From: an uncultured Eubacteriales bacterium | GTDB lineage: Bacteria > Bacillota > Clostridia > Christensenellales > Aristaeellaceae | Length of the DNA: 53,534 nt | Assembly: GCA_944349855.1 (NCBI GenBank) | Contig: CALVNS010000017.1 | Span: 1-53,534 of the forward strand | Reading direction: 5' to 3' | Part shown: positions 1 through 7,473 of the stretch, piece after piece | Layout of the letters: the number at the start of each line of letters is the position of its first letter | How positions within the stretch are numbered: the first letter of the stretch is position 1 | Translations under genes and position numbers: made by a program | The notes under the pieces: generated by a model | Database searches by the model: none | What the model saw: the letters and a program-made list of their open reading frames with translations, nothing else | Told to the model about the DNA's origin: nothing

Positions 1-140
1 AGCAGGCGCAGCGCCGTCGTCTTGCCGCAGCCCGACGGGCCAAACAGGCACACGCCGCCCGCCTGCGGCAGCGCGAGCGTGAACCGATCCAGCACCGTCC
101 GGTCGCCGTAGCGCTTGGTCACCTCATACAGACCGCGCAT
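1..140 (-). CDS. ABC transporter ATP-binding protein, N-terminal fragment (cut by window edge)
   Basis: About 46 residues are visible, starting at an ATG at 140 and running off the left edge. The Walker A motif GPSGCGKTT is read directly. The N-terminus ([13 protein letters not shown]) fits the NrtD/SsuB/TauB group of import ATPases. The start overlaps the last 17 bases of the upstream permease gene, so the two are translationally linked. It would energise the importer formed with the permease and the binding protein just upstream. Signature and Walker B motifs lie outside the window. Confidence 0.9.
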   Translation of the reverse strand, partial: MRGLYEVTKRYGDRTVLDRFTLALPQAGGVCLFGPSGCGKTTALRL

Positions 141-891
141 GCGCCGCCTCCCTCCTGCCTACGAGCCCGCGCATCGCGCGCACGAACGCCTGCTCCAGCG
201 CCATGCTCACGACGATCACCACGGCCGTCCAGGCCATGAGCGCGTCCGTCTCCAGGTAGATCTTCGCGTTGTACAGCTGCGTGCCGATCGCCCCGCGCGG
301 TACGCCCAGCACCTCGGCGGCGACCGTCGCCTTCCAGCACAGGCCGATGGACGCCTCGCACGCCGCCGCAAACGTCGGCAGCGCCGAGGGCACGTACACC
401 CGCCATGCCGTTCGCAGCCGGCCGAAGCGGAACATGCGCGCCATCTCCAATAGCCGCGGATCCGTCGAGGCGATGCCCTCCATCAGGTTGGCGTACACCA
501 CCGGCAGCACCATCAGCACGCCCGTGAGCACGGGCACCCTGTCCGCGCGCAGCCACACGAGCGCCAGGATGATGAACGACGTGACGGGCGTGGCGCGCAC
601 GACCGTCATCGCCGGGGCGATCAGCTGCCGCAGCGCGGGCAGCGCGCTCGCGCCCGCCGCCAGCAGCGCCGCCCCCAACACGCCCAGCGCGTAGGCCAGC
701 GCCGTGCGCAGCAGCGACGCGCCGACCGTCTGCCAAAATGACGCCTCGCCCGACAGCTGCCACAGCCGCGCGCATACCTGCCGGGGTGAGGCGAGCAGCA
801 GGTCCTGCCCGACCGCCCGATAGCACAGCGCCCAGACCGACAGCCAAAAAAGGGCGGAGAATACCTTCCCCGCCCAGCGCCTTGGCGCCAT
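124..891 (-). CDS. ABC transporter permease, SsuC/TauC/NrtB type
   Basis: This 255-residue polytopic membrane protein has about six hydrophobic segments and a cytoplasmic EAA-like loop ([17 protein letters not shown]) that contacts the ATPase. That is the typical build of the BPD_transp_1 permeases that import nitrate, sulfonates, taurine or thiamine precursors. I chose the ATG at 891 because a GAGG lies about 8 bases upstream and it avoids overlap with the preceding gene. An ATG at 912 is also possible and would overlap the binding-protein gene by 11 bases. The substrate cannot be told from sequence. It lies between the binding protein (10 bp upstream) and the ATPase (overlapping). Confidence 0.88.
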   Translation of the reverse strand: MAPRRWAGKVFSALFWLSVWALCYRAVGQDLLLASPRQVCARLWQLSGEASFWQTVGASLLRTALAYALGVLGAALLAAGASALPALRQLIAPAMTVVRATPVTSFIILALVWLRADRVPVLTGVLMVLPVVYANLMEGIASTDPRLLEMARMFRFGRLRTAWRVYVPSALPTFAAACEASIGLCWKATVAAEVLGVPRGAIGTQLYNAKIYLETDALMAWTAVVIVVSMALEQAFVRAMRGLVGRREAAHARSV

Positions 892-901
892 CCGGCGCGC
901 C

Positions 902-1861
902 TCAGCGCGCATAGTAGAAGTCTTCGCCCGGGAGCGCGCCGCCCACGGACGCGGGATTCGCGTCGTAGAGCATCTGGAAGAAGGGCTCAATCTGCGCCTT
1001 CATCTCCTCGCCCTCGATAAACACGATGTGGCAGTTGGGAATCGCGCGCGCGGCGACCGCAGCCTTGGGCAGGATGCCCTGCTCCTCCACGAGCACCGAT
1101 GCGGCCTCCACATCGCCGTTGACAAACGCCACGGACGCGGCGTAGGCGTCCATGAACGCGGCGACCTTCTCCGGGTTCTGCTGGACAAAGTCCTTGCGCG
1201 CGATCACGCAGCCCATGGAGAGCACCGTGCCGCCCTGGCCGGCCTTCTCCGCGGCCTGGCCGAACAGCTCGGTCACATCCAGCGCCTCGCGGAAGTCCGC
1301 GTTGTTCATCAGCACGCTCGTCACGTTCGGCTCGGGCAGCATGACCAGGTCCACCTCGCCCGCCGCGGCCAGCGTGGCCAGCTCGCTGTGCTCCGCCTTG
1401 TATTCGACCGTCACCTGATCGGTCAGGCCGTACTGCGAAAGGATGTAGTTGAGCACGTACTCCGGCGTGGAGCCCTGGCCCGTCGCATACAGCGTGCGGC
1501 CCGCCAGGTCCTCCACGCTCTGGATGCTCTCGCCCGCTTCCAGGATGTGCAGCACGCCCAGCGTGTTGAGCGCCAGCAGCTGCACGTTGCCATTCGTCTT
1601 GTTGTACAGCGTGGCGGCCAGGTTGGTCGGCACGGCCGCAATGTCGGCCGAGCCGCTGGCCACGGCGGCCACTGCCTCGTCCGGCGCGCCCGCGAGCGCA
1701 AAGGCATAGGTGCCGTCGTTCTGGTCCATCATCTGCACCATGCCGATGCCGGTCGGCCCCTTGAGCGCCAGCACGTTGATGGGTGCATCCTCCGCCAGGG
1801 CGGGCAGCGCCAGCGCCGCCAGCAGCGCGAGCGCGATGAGCAGGCTGAAGTACTTTTTCAT
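902..1861 (-). CDS. ABC transporter substrate-binding protein, NMT1/TauA/SsuA type
   Basis: This 319-residue exported protein has a Sec signal peptide (MKKYFSLLIALALLAAL then PALA) with a probable cut before EDAP. There is no lipobox cysteine, which is unusual for a binding protein in a Gram-positive organism. The mature part has the alternating fold pattern of NMT1-like proteins: an early GPTGIGM loop, a GSADIAAVPTN segment, a LAGRTLYATGQGSTPEY segment and EVDLVMLPEP. Together these are typical of binding proteins for small heterocycles, sulfonates or nitrate. A GGAG ribosome site sits 8-9 bases before the ATG. It belongs to the importer operon with the downstream permease and ATPase. The substrate is unknown. 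Confidence 0.9.
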   Translation of the reverse strand: MKKYFSLLIALALLAALALPALAEDAPINVLALKGPTGIGMVQMMDQNDGTYAFALAGAPDEAVAAVASGSADIAAVPTNLAATLYNKTNGNVQLLALNTLGVLHILEAGESIQSVEDLAGRTLYATGQGSTPEYVLNYILSQYGLTDQVTVEYKAEHSELATLAAAGEVDLVMLPEPNVTSVLMNNADFREALDVTELFGQAAEKAGQGGTVLSMGCVIARKDFVQQNPEKVAAFMDAYAASVAFVNGDVEAASVLVEEQGILPKAAVAARAIPNCHIVFIEGEEMKAQIEPFFQMLYDANPASVGGALPGEDFYYAR

Positions 1862-1880
1862 GGGTTTTCTCTCCTTTGCT

Positions 1881-2129
1881 TTACGGTTCCTTGGTCGTCA
1901 GCGCGCTCTTGACGGTGACGCCGGGCAGATTGCCCAGCCTGCCCGTCAGCGCGCCGACGCGTTCGTTCGTTGCGCGCACGATCAGGCCGATCACGGCGCG
2001 CCCGCGCTCGTGGTCCGGCACGCCGATGCGTCCGGTCACCATGTCGGCATACTGGCCGATGATCTCGTTGACGCGCGGGGCAACCGCGCTGTCGTCGAGC
2101 ACGATGCCCACAAAGCCGATGCGTTCCAC
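1881..2129 (-). CDS. TM1266-family (iron-only hydrogenase system regulator-like) small protein
   Basis: This 82-residue protein begins VERIGFVGIVLDD and contains NEIIGQYADMVTGRIGVP and a GRAVIGLIVRAT strand. It matches the TM1266 family, an ACT/NikR-C-like fold often found beside FeFe-hydrogenase maturation genes. I chose the GTG start at 2129 because GGGAGGA lies 5 bases upstream and it gives the family's usual length. An in-frame ATG further upstream (2210) would add an arginine-rich tail unlike the family. It lies 19 bp before the binding-protein gene and is almost certainly cotranscribed with the importer. It may sense a ligand through its ACT-like fold (inference). No DNA-binding domain is visible. 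Confidence 0.82.
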   Translation of the reverse strand: MERIGFVGIVLDDSAVAPRVNEIIGQYADMVTGRIGVPDHERGRAVIGLIVRATNERVGALTGRLGNLPGVTVKSALTTKEP

Positions 2130-2169
2130 GGCGGTCCTCCCATCCGACGGTTCCGGGCCGAAGCCCGTC

Positions 2170-2201
2170 AAAAAACGGCGGACCGATCGCCTCAGCCGCC
2201 G
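2170..2201 (-). terminator. Terminator-like hairpin ahead of the TM1266/ABC operon
   Basis: On the minus strand a CGGCGG/CCGCCG stem with a 14-base loop is followed directly by six T residues. It lies about 90 bases after the YwaF-like gene stop and about 40 bases before the GTG of the TM1266-like gene. It may end the upstream operon. I see no good promoter between it and the next start, so it could also work as an attenuator that controls readthrough into the importer genes. Confidence 0.5.
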
Positions 2202-2289
2202 CGTATGCATATGAACATTCCAGCATCCCCTTTCTTCTCCGCTCAGAGCCGGGCTCCTTGCGTCAAATCGGACTCGCGCCCGCGCCTCT

Positions 2290-3000
2290 TCACCTCACGG
2301 CGTTGCCGCTTGGGTCGGAATCGCGCGCAAGGGGATTATACCACGTCCCAGGCCGCCTGGCAAGTCCCCGGGCGGCCAGCGCCATCGCGCCCACGCACAG
2401 CGCCGCCGCTGCCTCGAGCGAAAGCAGGTACGGGATGCGGCCCAACGACTCAAAAAAGGCCAGCGGCGTGCCCGGAGGCGCGGCCAGGAGGAACAGGTAG
2501 TTGACGCCCAGCAGCCGGTCGACCGCATAGACGAACGCGGCGAAGAGATTACACTGCGCCAGCGCACGCGGCGCGGCGGCGGGCATGGGGAGCGTCCCGC
2601 CCGCGGCGCGCCACAGCGGCGCAATCGCAATCAGCGCATGCGTGGAAAAGAATGCCGCCTCCAGCGGCGCCTGCCAGGGCACCTGCAGCACGGAGGGGAA
2701 CACCAGCGCCAGCGCTGCGCCCGGCATGCCCAGATACCACAGAAAGTGATAGACGCCATTCGTCGGATGCAGATAAAACGCCGCCGCGAGCAGCGCGCAC
2801 AGCGAGCACAGATGCAGCGGCAGCAGCGTCTGCACCAGCGGAAGGCCGCTCTGTACGACGCAGGCGCACGTGACGGCCATCGACAGCGCCATCAGCGTGA
2901 ACAGCATCCCGCCCGTACGGCCCGAACGCCTGCGCGCATCCAACGTCACGCATGCTCCAAAGTATCCCCAAAACGCCAGACTGACCGCCTGCATGCCCAT
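2290..3000 (-). CDS. YwaF/TIGR02206-family integral membrane protein
   Basis: This 236-residue protein has about six to seven hydrophobic segments. Family hallmarks visible are LHLCSLCALLAAAF, a YHFLWYLGMPGAALALVFP segment and NYLFLLAAPPGTPL. They match the TIGR02206/YwaF family of uncharacterised Bacillota membrane proteins. No enzymatic function is known for the family. It starts 25 bp after the beta-propeller gene and is probably cotranscribed with it. A 160-bp gap with a terminator-like hairpin separates it from the TM1266-like gene downstream. Confidence 0.78.
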   Translation of the reverse strand: MGMQAVSLAFWGYFGACVTLDARRRSGRTGGMLFTLMALSMAVTCACVVQSGLPLVQTLLPLHLCSLCALLAAAFYLHPTNGVYHFLWYLGMPGAALALVFPSVLQVPWQAPLEAAFFSTHALIAIAPLWRAAGGTLPMPAAAPRALAQCNLFAAFVYAVDRLLGVNYLFLLAAPPGTPLAFFESLGRIPYLLSLEAAAALCVGAMALAARGLARRPGTWYNPLARDSDPSGNAVR

Positions 3001-3024
3001 CGCCTCCGGCGTTTAGCCTTGCCT

Positions 3025-3867
3025 CTACGGCGCATCCGTATACCACAGGAGATCGTCCGCCTGCGCGGGCAGCAGCTGCTCGCAGCCGCCGCGCGGCGGG
3101 GTCAACGCGTACACGCCGCCCAGCAGCGCATCTGAGAGCAGTACACGCCCCTGTGCCGCGAGCACGCGCTCGCACAGCCCCTCCATCGGCGCGCGCCACA
3201 GCGCCCCGCCGCGCGTCAGGCAGGCCACGCCCTCCGCGCCCGCCAGCACACCGCCCGGCACCGCGCACAGCCCGCCCGGCAGGCCCGGCACGGGCGCGCT
3301 CCACGCCATGCCGCCGCGCGCGCGCAGCGCCACCACGCGCCCGGCCGTCTCGCCCGCCTGGTGCAGCGCGTACAGCATCCCGCCGCCGAACGCGACGTCC
3401 GCCGCCGGTCCGGGCAGCGGCACGCGCCGCACGAGTCGAAGCGTGCGCGCATCCAGCACCAGCGCCTCGCAGCGCCCGCCGCCGGCCACCGCCAGCAGCC
3501 GGCCCGTCGGGTCCAGCGCCATGCCGCGCGGCTGCTGTCCCGCGCGCGCCAGCATCTGCGGCGCGCCCGTGCGCGCGCACAGCGCCAGCACGCTGTCCCC
3601 GTCCTGGCACAGCGCATAGAGCGTCTCCCCGCCCGGCGACGCGATCAGCCGCGTGACGTTCGGTCCGCCCGCGAACAGCGCCTGCGGGCAGAGCGTGCGC
3701 GCATCCAGCCGCCAGATGACATCCTCGCGCTTTGAAGCGCAGTAAAGTGCGGCGCCGTGCGCGCACAGCGCCGCCGCACCGGGCAGCGGCGCCCGCCGTA
3801 CGCCCGCCGGACCCAGGCTGTAGAGCGCGCCCGCCGCGCTGTCGGCCGCGATCAGCCGTCCCCCCAT
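3025..3867 (-). CDS. Predicted beta-propeller (YVTN-like repeat) protein
   Basis: This 280-residue protein is made of imperfect repeats of about 40 residues, each with a LYAL or LYCAS strand followed by a V-LDARTL strand. The repeat pattern indicates a beta-propeller of the YVTN/lactonase type. There is no signal peptide or membrane segment, so it is probably cytoplasmic. I chose the ATG at 3867 because GGAGGAG lies about 8 bases upstream. No catalytic residues or specific family can be assigned. It is likely first in an operon with the YwaF-like gene. The extreme GC and Ala/Gly/Arg content makes distant homology hard to judge. Confidence 0.7.
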   Translation of the reverse strand: MGGRLIAADSAAGALYSLGPAGVRRAPLPGAAALCAHGAALYCASKREDVIWRLDARTLCPQALFAGGPNVTRLIASPGGETLYALCQDGDSVLALCARTGAPQMLARAGQQPRGMALDPTGRLLAVAGGGRCEALVLDARTLRLVRRVPLPGPAADVAFGGGMLYALHQAGETAGRVVALRARGGMAWSAPVPGLPGGLCAVPGGVLAGAEGVACLTRGGALWRAPMEGLCERVLAAQGRVLLSDALLGGVYALTPPRGGCEQLLPAQADDLLWYTDAP

Positions 3868-4038
3868 GCGCCTCTCCTCCCCCGCCAACCCGTCTGCAGC
3901 ATCCTATGCGGGCGGCCCGCGCCGCGTCCCGCACGCGTTTTTTTGCCGTGCGCAGGCAGGAATTCAGGGCGCGCGCGCGAAAAAAGAAGAAGGGCGTATA
4001 TGCCCCCATCAATCCGACGAACAAAGGAGAATCATTCC

Positions 4039-4287
4039 ATGCACAGCTATCAGACCCACGGCACCTGCTCGCGCCGCATCGACTTTGACGTACAGGACGG
4101 CATCGTCACCGCCTGCCGCTTCGAGGGCGGCTGCACGGGCAACACGCAGGGCGTGGCCCGCCTGGTCATCGGCCGCAACGTCGACGACGTCATCCAGATG
4201 CTCAAGGGCATCCAGTGCCGCGGCAACACCTCCTGCCCCGACCAGCTGGCCCGGGCGCTGGAGGAATACAGGCTTCAAAACGCCTGA
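4039..4287 (+). CDS. TSCPD domain-containing protein (TIGR03905 family)
   Basis: This 82-residue protein has the family-defining NTSCPDQLA segment near its end and paired cysteines earlier (GTCSRRI, GGCTGN, IQCRG). The TSCPD domain also occurs at the C-terminus of some class II ribonucleotide reductases. The free-standing protein has no established function. The conserved cysteines suggest metal or redox chemistry (inference). An AAAGGAG ribosome site lies 7-8 bases before the ATG. It stands alone, followed by a strong terminator. Confidence 0.85.
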   Translation: MHSYQTHGTCSRRIDFDVQDGIVTACRFEGGCTGNTQGVARLVIGRNVDDVIQMLKGIQCRGNTSCPDQLARALEEYRLQNA

Positions 4288-4302
4288 CCCCACCCAAAAG
4301 GA

Positions 4303-4338
4303 GCCCGCCGTCTGCTTGCCGCAGGCGGCGGGCCCTTT
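4303..4338. terminator. Bidirectional rho-independent terminator
   Basis: A 13-bp stem (GCCCGCCGTCTGC with GCAGGCGGCGGGC, one G-T pair) and a 5-base loop are followed by CCTTTT. Four A residues precede the stem, so it can also serve the convergent isomerase gene. Confidence 0.85.
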
Positions 4339-4343
4339 TGCGC

Positions 4344-5105
4344 TCAGTAGCCCATGGCGCGCACGTTGTCGTAGCTGCGCCGGAGGCAGTCGAACGGATC
4401 CTCGCCATAGCTGGCGTCCTGCTCGACATACATGTACTGCGTCTTGCCGATCTGCTGCAGGCGCGCCAGCACGCGCGCAAAGTCGATGTTGCCCTCGCCC
4501 ACCGGCGCGAAGCGCTGCTCAAAGCCCTTCACCGCCATGTCCTTGAGGTGCACGCACGGAATGCGGTCCTGCACCCGGTCGATGAACGCAAGCACGTCCG
4601 CGCCCGCCGCCTGCACCCAGTACGTATCCAGCGTGATGCCCATCAACTCCGCGGGCATGGACGCGAGCAGCACGTCGATCATCCGCCGGCCGTCCGGCAT
4701 GCGCTCCCACTCGAAGTTGTGGTTGTGGTACATGAGCCGCTTGCCCGCCGCGCGCAGGCGCTCGGCCGGCCGCGTGAAATCCTCAGCAAACCGCTCGACC
4801 CACGCCGCGCTGCGGTAGCGCTCCGGCATGCCGCCGATACCCACGTAGTCGCATCCCAGCGCGTCATGGTCGGCGATCACGCCCTCCACGTCGTTCAGGA
4901 TGCGCTCGGGGTCCGTGTGCGTCAAGCCGATCTTCAGCCCATATTCGTCGCAGATCGCGCGCATCGTCCGCGGATCGATCCGCCCCGCGCCCGAGATCTG
5001 CACGTCCCGATACCCGATGGCCGCCACGCGGCGCATGGACTCGCGAAAGTCGCGCTCGCTCTGGATGTACGTCCGAACTGTGTACAGCTGTGCTCCCAAT
5101 CGCAT
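4344..5105 (-). CDS. Sugar phosphate isomerase/epimerase (xylose isomerase-like TIM barrel)
   Basis: This 253-residue protein belongs to the AP-endonuclease-2/IolE-like family. Visible barrel and metal-site elements are LGAQLYTVR at strand 1, LGCDYVGIGG, LMYHNHNFEWE (histidine and glutamate), MGITLDTYWVQAAG, PCVHLKDM and YMYVEQDAS. These match the metal-binding layout of the family. The ATG at 5105 has AAAGGAG 10 bases upstream. It starts 14 bp after the DUF4129-type gene and is the last gene of the minus-strand operon. The operon's first gene encodes a rhamnose mutarotase-like protein, so a role in deoxy-sugar or inositol-type metabolism is possible. The substrate is not predictable. Confidence 0.88.
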   Translation of the reverse strand: MRLGAQLYTVRTYIQSERDFRESMRRVAAIGYRDVQISGAGRIDPRTMRAICDEYGLKIGLTHTDPERILNDVEGVIADHDALGCDYVGIGGMPERYRSAAWVERFAEDFTRPAERLRAAGKRLMYHNHNFEWERMPDGRRMIDVLLASMPAELMGITLDTYWVQAAGADVLAFIDRVQDRIPCVHLKDMAVKGFEQRFAPVGEGNIDFARVLARLQQIGKTQYMYVEQDASYGEDPFDCLRRSYDNVRAMGY

Positions 5106-5119
5106 GCGACAACACTCCT

Positions 5120-6364
5120 TTACTTTCGGGCCGACCGTGCGGCGGCCCGTCGTTTCAACGTCATGCGCAGCGCGCGCGCCTCTTCGCGCGTGACGCCGCC
5201 GCCGTAGCGCGCCCGCGCGTACAGCTCGTGCAGCGCGCTGCGCGCCTCGCCCGGCTCCATGCCGGCAAAGTCCTCGATCTCCTGCGGCGTCAGCGCCGGA
5301 CCGGGCCGCGCCCGCGTGCGCGAGCGCACCGCCGCCATGAACGCGCGACGCACCGCGCCCTCGGGCGTGAAGGGCAGCGCCACATCCACGCCCTTCGCCC
5401 GCGCCCGGCGCAGGCGCTCCTCCCGCGTGGGCGGGGCGATGAACTCCGCCCGGTCGCCCGCCTGCACGCCCCCCTCGCCGAAGCGCCGGCTGAGCCGGTA
5501 GATGCAGTAGACCGCCAGCGCGACCGCGCCCGCGGCCAGCGCCCCGATCGTCAGCACGCGCAGTACCTGCTGCATCAGCAGCCAAAATGCCGAGGGTTCG
5601 GCCGCCTCCACCGCGGGCAGGCCGCCCATGCCGCCGCCCGGCGTGTCCAGCGACGGCTCCTGCGGCGCATCGCCGCCCGAGGGCAGCAGCGAGACGAGGA
5701 ACCGCAGGCACGACAGCAGCAGGCCGCCGGCCAGGTATGCGATCCGCTCCGCGCCGGAGAGTGCCATCAGCGCCATGCACAGCGCCGCCAGCGCGCAGCA
5801 GGCGATCAGCATGCCGCGCGCACCGGCGCGCACGCGCCGCTCCGGCAGCCGTGCGATCATCCCGTAGCGCGAGAGGAACGCGCCCAGGTTCTCCTGCGCG
5901 CGGAAGGCCATGGCCGTCAGCGCATAGGGCACGCACAGCGCGCACGAGAGGCGCACGACGCGCCCGTCCTCCAGCGCCGCGCCCGCGACGCAGGCGATCA
6001 CGAAGACCGCCAGCGCCGGATAGACGGGCGTATCCGGCAGGACGGGCTTGTCCGCCGCGCGCCCGTACAGCCGCCACACGCACAGCACGGCGCACAGCGC
6101 GCCGGACGCGATGCGAAGCGGCAGGCAGACGGGCAGCAGCGCCGCCGCAGCGCAGGCCAGCGCGCATGCCGGCACGTACTGCCACAGCGCGCGCGTGCAC
6201 GCGCACAGCGCATGCGTGATCGCGACGCACAGGCACAGGTACGCGCAGCACAGCGCCGTCTGGCCCGCGTCCATGCCCAGCAGCAGCGCGGGCGCGCTCA
6301 GCGCGCAGCACGCCAGCAGCGCGCATCCCAGCATCCCCAGCGCGGCGCGCGTTCTTCGCCTCAT
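5120..6364 (-). CDS. Polytopic membrane protein with C-terminal DUF4129-like domain
   Basis: This 414-residue protein has many hydrophobic segments across residues 10-235 and another near 265-290. A cytoplasmic tail follows with the DUF4129 pattern: AVRRAFMAAVR, then ALTPQEIEDFAG and ARYGGGVTREEA. Its start overlaps the DUF58 stop as ATGA. In MoxR-DUF58 loci the third gene usually encodes a transmembrane protein with an external transglutaminase domain plus DUF4129. Here no transglutaminase region or Cys-His-Asp triad is visible, so only the membrane and DUF4129 parts are present. Function is unknown but probably linked to the DUF58 and MoxR partners in the envelope. Confidence 0.72.
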   Translation of the reverse strand: MRRRTRAALGMLGCALLACCALSAPALLLGMDAGQTALCCAYLCLCVAITHALCACTRALWQYVPACALACAAAALLPVCLPLRIASGALCAVLCVWRLYGRAADKPVLPDTPVYPALAVFVIACVAGAALEDGRVVRLSCALCVPYALTAMAFRAQENLGAFLSRYGMIARLPERRVRAGARGMLIACCALAALCMALMALSGAERIAYLAGGLLLSCLRFLVSLLPSGGDAPQEPSLDTPGGGMGGLPAVEAAEPSAFWLLMQQVLRVLTIGALAAGAVALAVYCIYRLSRRFGEGGVQAGDRAEFIAPPTREERLRRARAKGVDVALPFTPEGAVRRAFMAAVRSRTRARPGPALTPQEIEDFAGMEPGEARSALHELYARARYGGGVTREEARALRMTLKRRAAARSARK

Positions 6365-7473
6365 GAGGCCACCTCCCAGCGCATGACGTCAAAGCCGCCC
6401 CGCGGCGCGGGCACAAGCGCGCCGTCCGCGCGCAGCGGCACGACCATCAGCGCGCCGTCCATATCCCAAAACGCCTCGCGCACGGGCGGGCGCTGGCTCT
6501 TGGAGACCAACACGTACATCGGCGGATTGTCGCGCCCCTCCAGCGCCCTTTCGCGCATCCGGGCTTCAAACGGCGCGGCCTGCAGCTTCAGGTCGATGCG
6601 CGCCAGCGCCGTGAGCAGCAGCGCGCGCTGACGCGCGCCGATGCCCGGCCGCACATCAGTCGCCTCGCCCGTCTCCAGATCGCGCCCGTTGCTGCAAAGG
6701 CCCACGCTCGCGCCCGCGTCCAGCAGGCGCAGGCACAGCCCCGCCGCCACGCGGATCGCCTCCTCGTGGATCTCCTCGTCATACCAGGCGGTGTCGTCCT
6801 CCACGTTGAGCAGCACGAGCGCCGACTGCGAGGCCGTCGTATCCCGCTGGTTGACCATCAGGCTGCCCATCCGGGCGCTGGCCTTCCAGTTGACGGCGTT
6901 CATCGCATCGCCCGGCGCGTATTCGCGGATGCCGCGAAACGCAAACGGGTCCTCCAGCACGAAGCGGCGCACGCGCATCTCGCCCGTCAGGCGGCGAAAC
7001 GGCGCCTCCAGCCGCGCCGCGTCCACCGCGCGCGGATAGACGCAGAGCGCCGTGCGCTGCGGAAACGTCCGCGCATGCTCGCGCTCCAGCAGCGGCGCGC
7101 TGACGATGAGGTCCGCGCGCTCCACGCGGTAAAACCCCCGCCGCGTGCACGTGAGCGCGATGGCGCGCGTCACGCGCTGATAGAACAGCAGCGAAAACAC
7201 GTCCTGTTTGTAGCAGCGGTCGGACACGCTGACGTTTTCCTGACCCTCAAAGGCGAGGCTGCGGTCGATCTCAAACGTCGCGCGCACGATGGGCAGCGGC
7301 AGCATCTTGCGGTTTTCGACCGTCTCCACGATCTGCGCCTGGCCGCCCTCAAAGGCCGTGGGCTCGCCAAACGCCACCGAAAGCGACAGCCCCCTGTGCC
7401 ACCAGGCGCGAAACGCCCGATCCAGCGCCGCCGCGAACAGCAGCAGCCCCGCCAGCAGCAGCAGCGCGCTCAT
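6361..7473 (-). CDS. DUF58 domain-containing protein
   Basis: This 370-residue protein has one or two membrane segments at the N-terminus, a beta-rich middle and the hallmark DUF58 segment FRGIREYAPGDAMNAVNWKASARMG at roughly residues 175-200. A vWA-like region follows. DUF58 proteins are nearly always encoded beside MoxR AAA ATPases and are thought to act with them in folding or assembling envelope complexes. Both neighbours overlap by ATGA, upstream with the MoxR gene and downstream with the DUF4129-type gene, which indicates tight translational coupling. Confidence 0.9.
   Translation of the reverse strand: MSALLLLAGLLLFAAALDRAFRAWWHRGLSLSVAFGEPTAFEGGQAQIVETVENRKMLPLPIVRATFEIDRSLAFEGQENVSVSDRCYKQDVFSLLFYQRVTRAIALTCTRRGFYRVERADLIVSAPLLEREHARTFPQRTALCVYPRAVDAARLEAPFRRLTGEMRVRRFVLEDPFAFRGIREYAPGDAMNAVNWKASARMGSLMVNQRDTTASQSALVLLNVEDDTAWYDEEIHEEAIRVAAGLCLRLLDAGASVGLCSNGRDLETGEATDVRPGIGARQRALLLTALARIDLKLQAAPFEARMRERALEGRDNPPMYVLVSKSQRPPVREAFWDMDGALMVVPLRADGALVPAPRGGFDVMRWEVAS

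Noticed and set aside
2130-2289. Thiamine pyrophosphate riboswitch before the importer operon
   Set aside because: A GGCTGAGG-like string is present, but the required CTGAGA and the second conserved arm are not found in the right order. Only the terminator-like hairpin is supportable.
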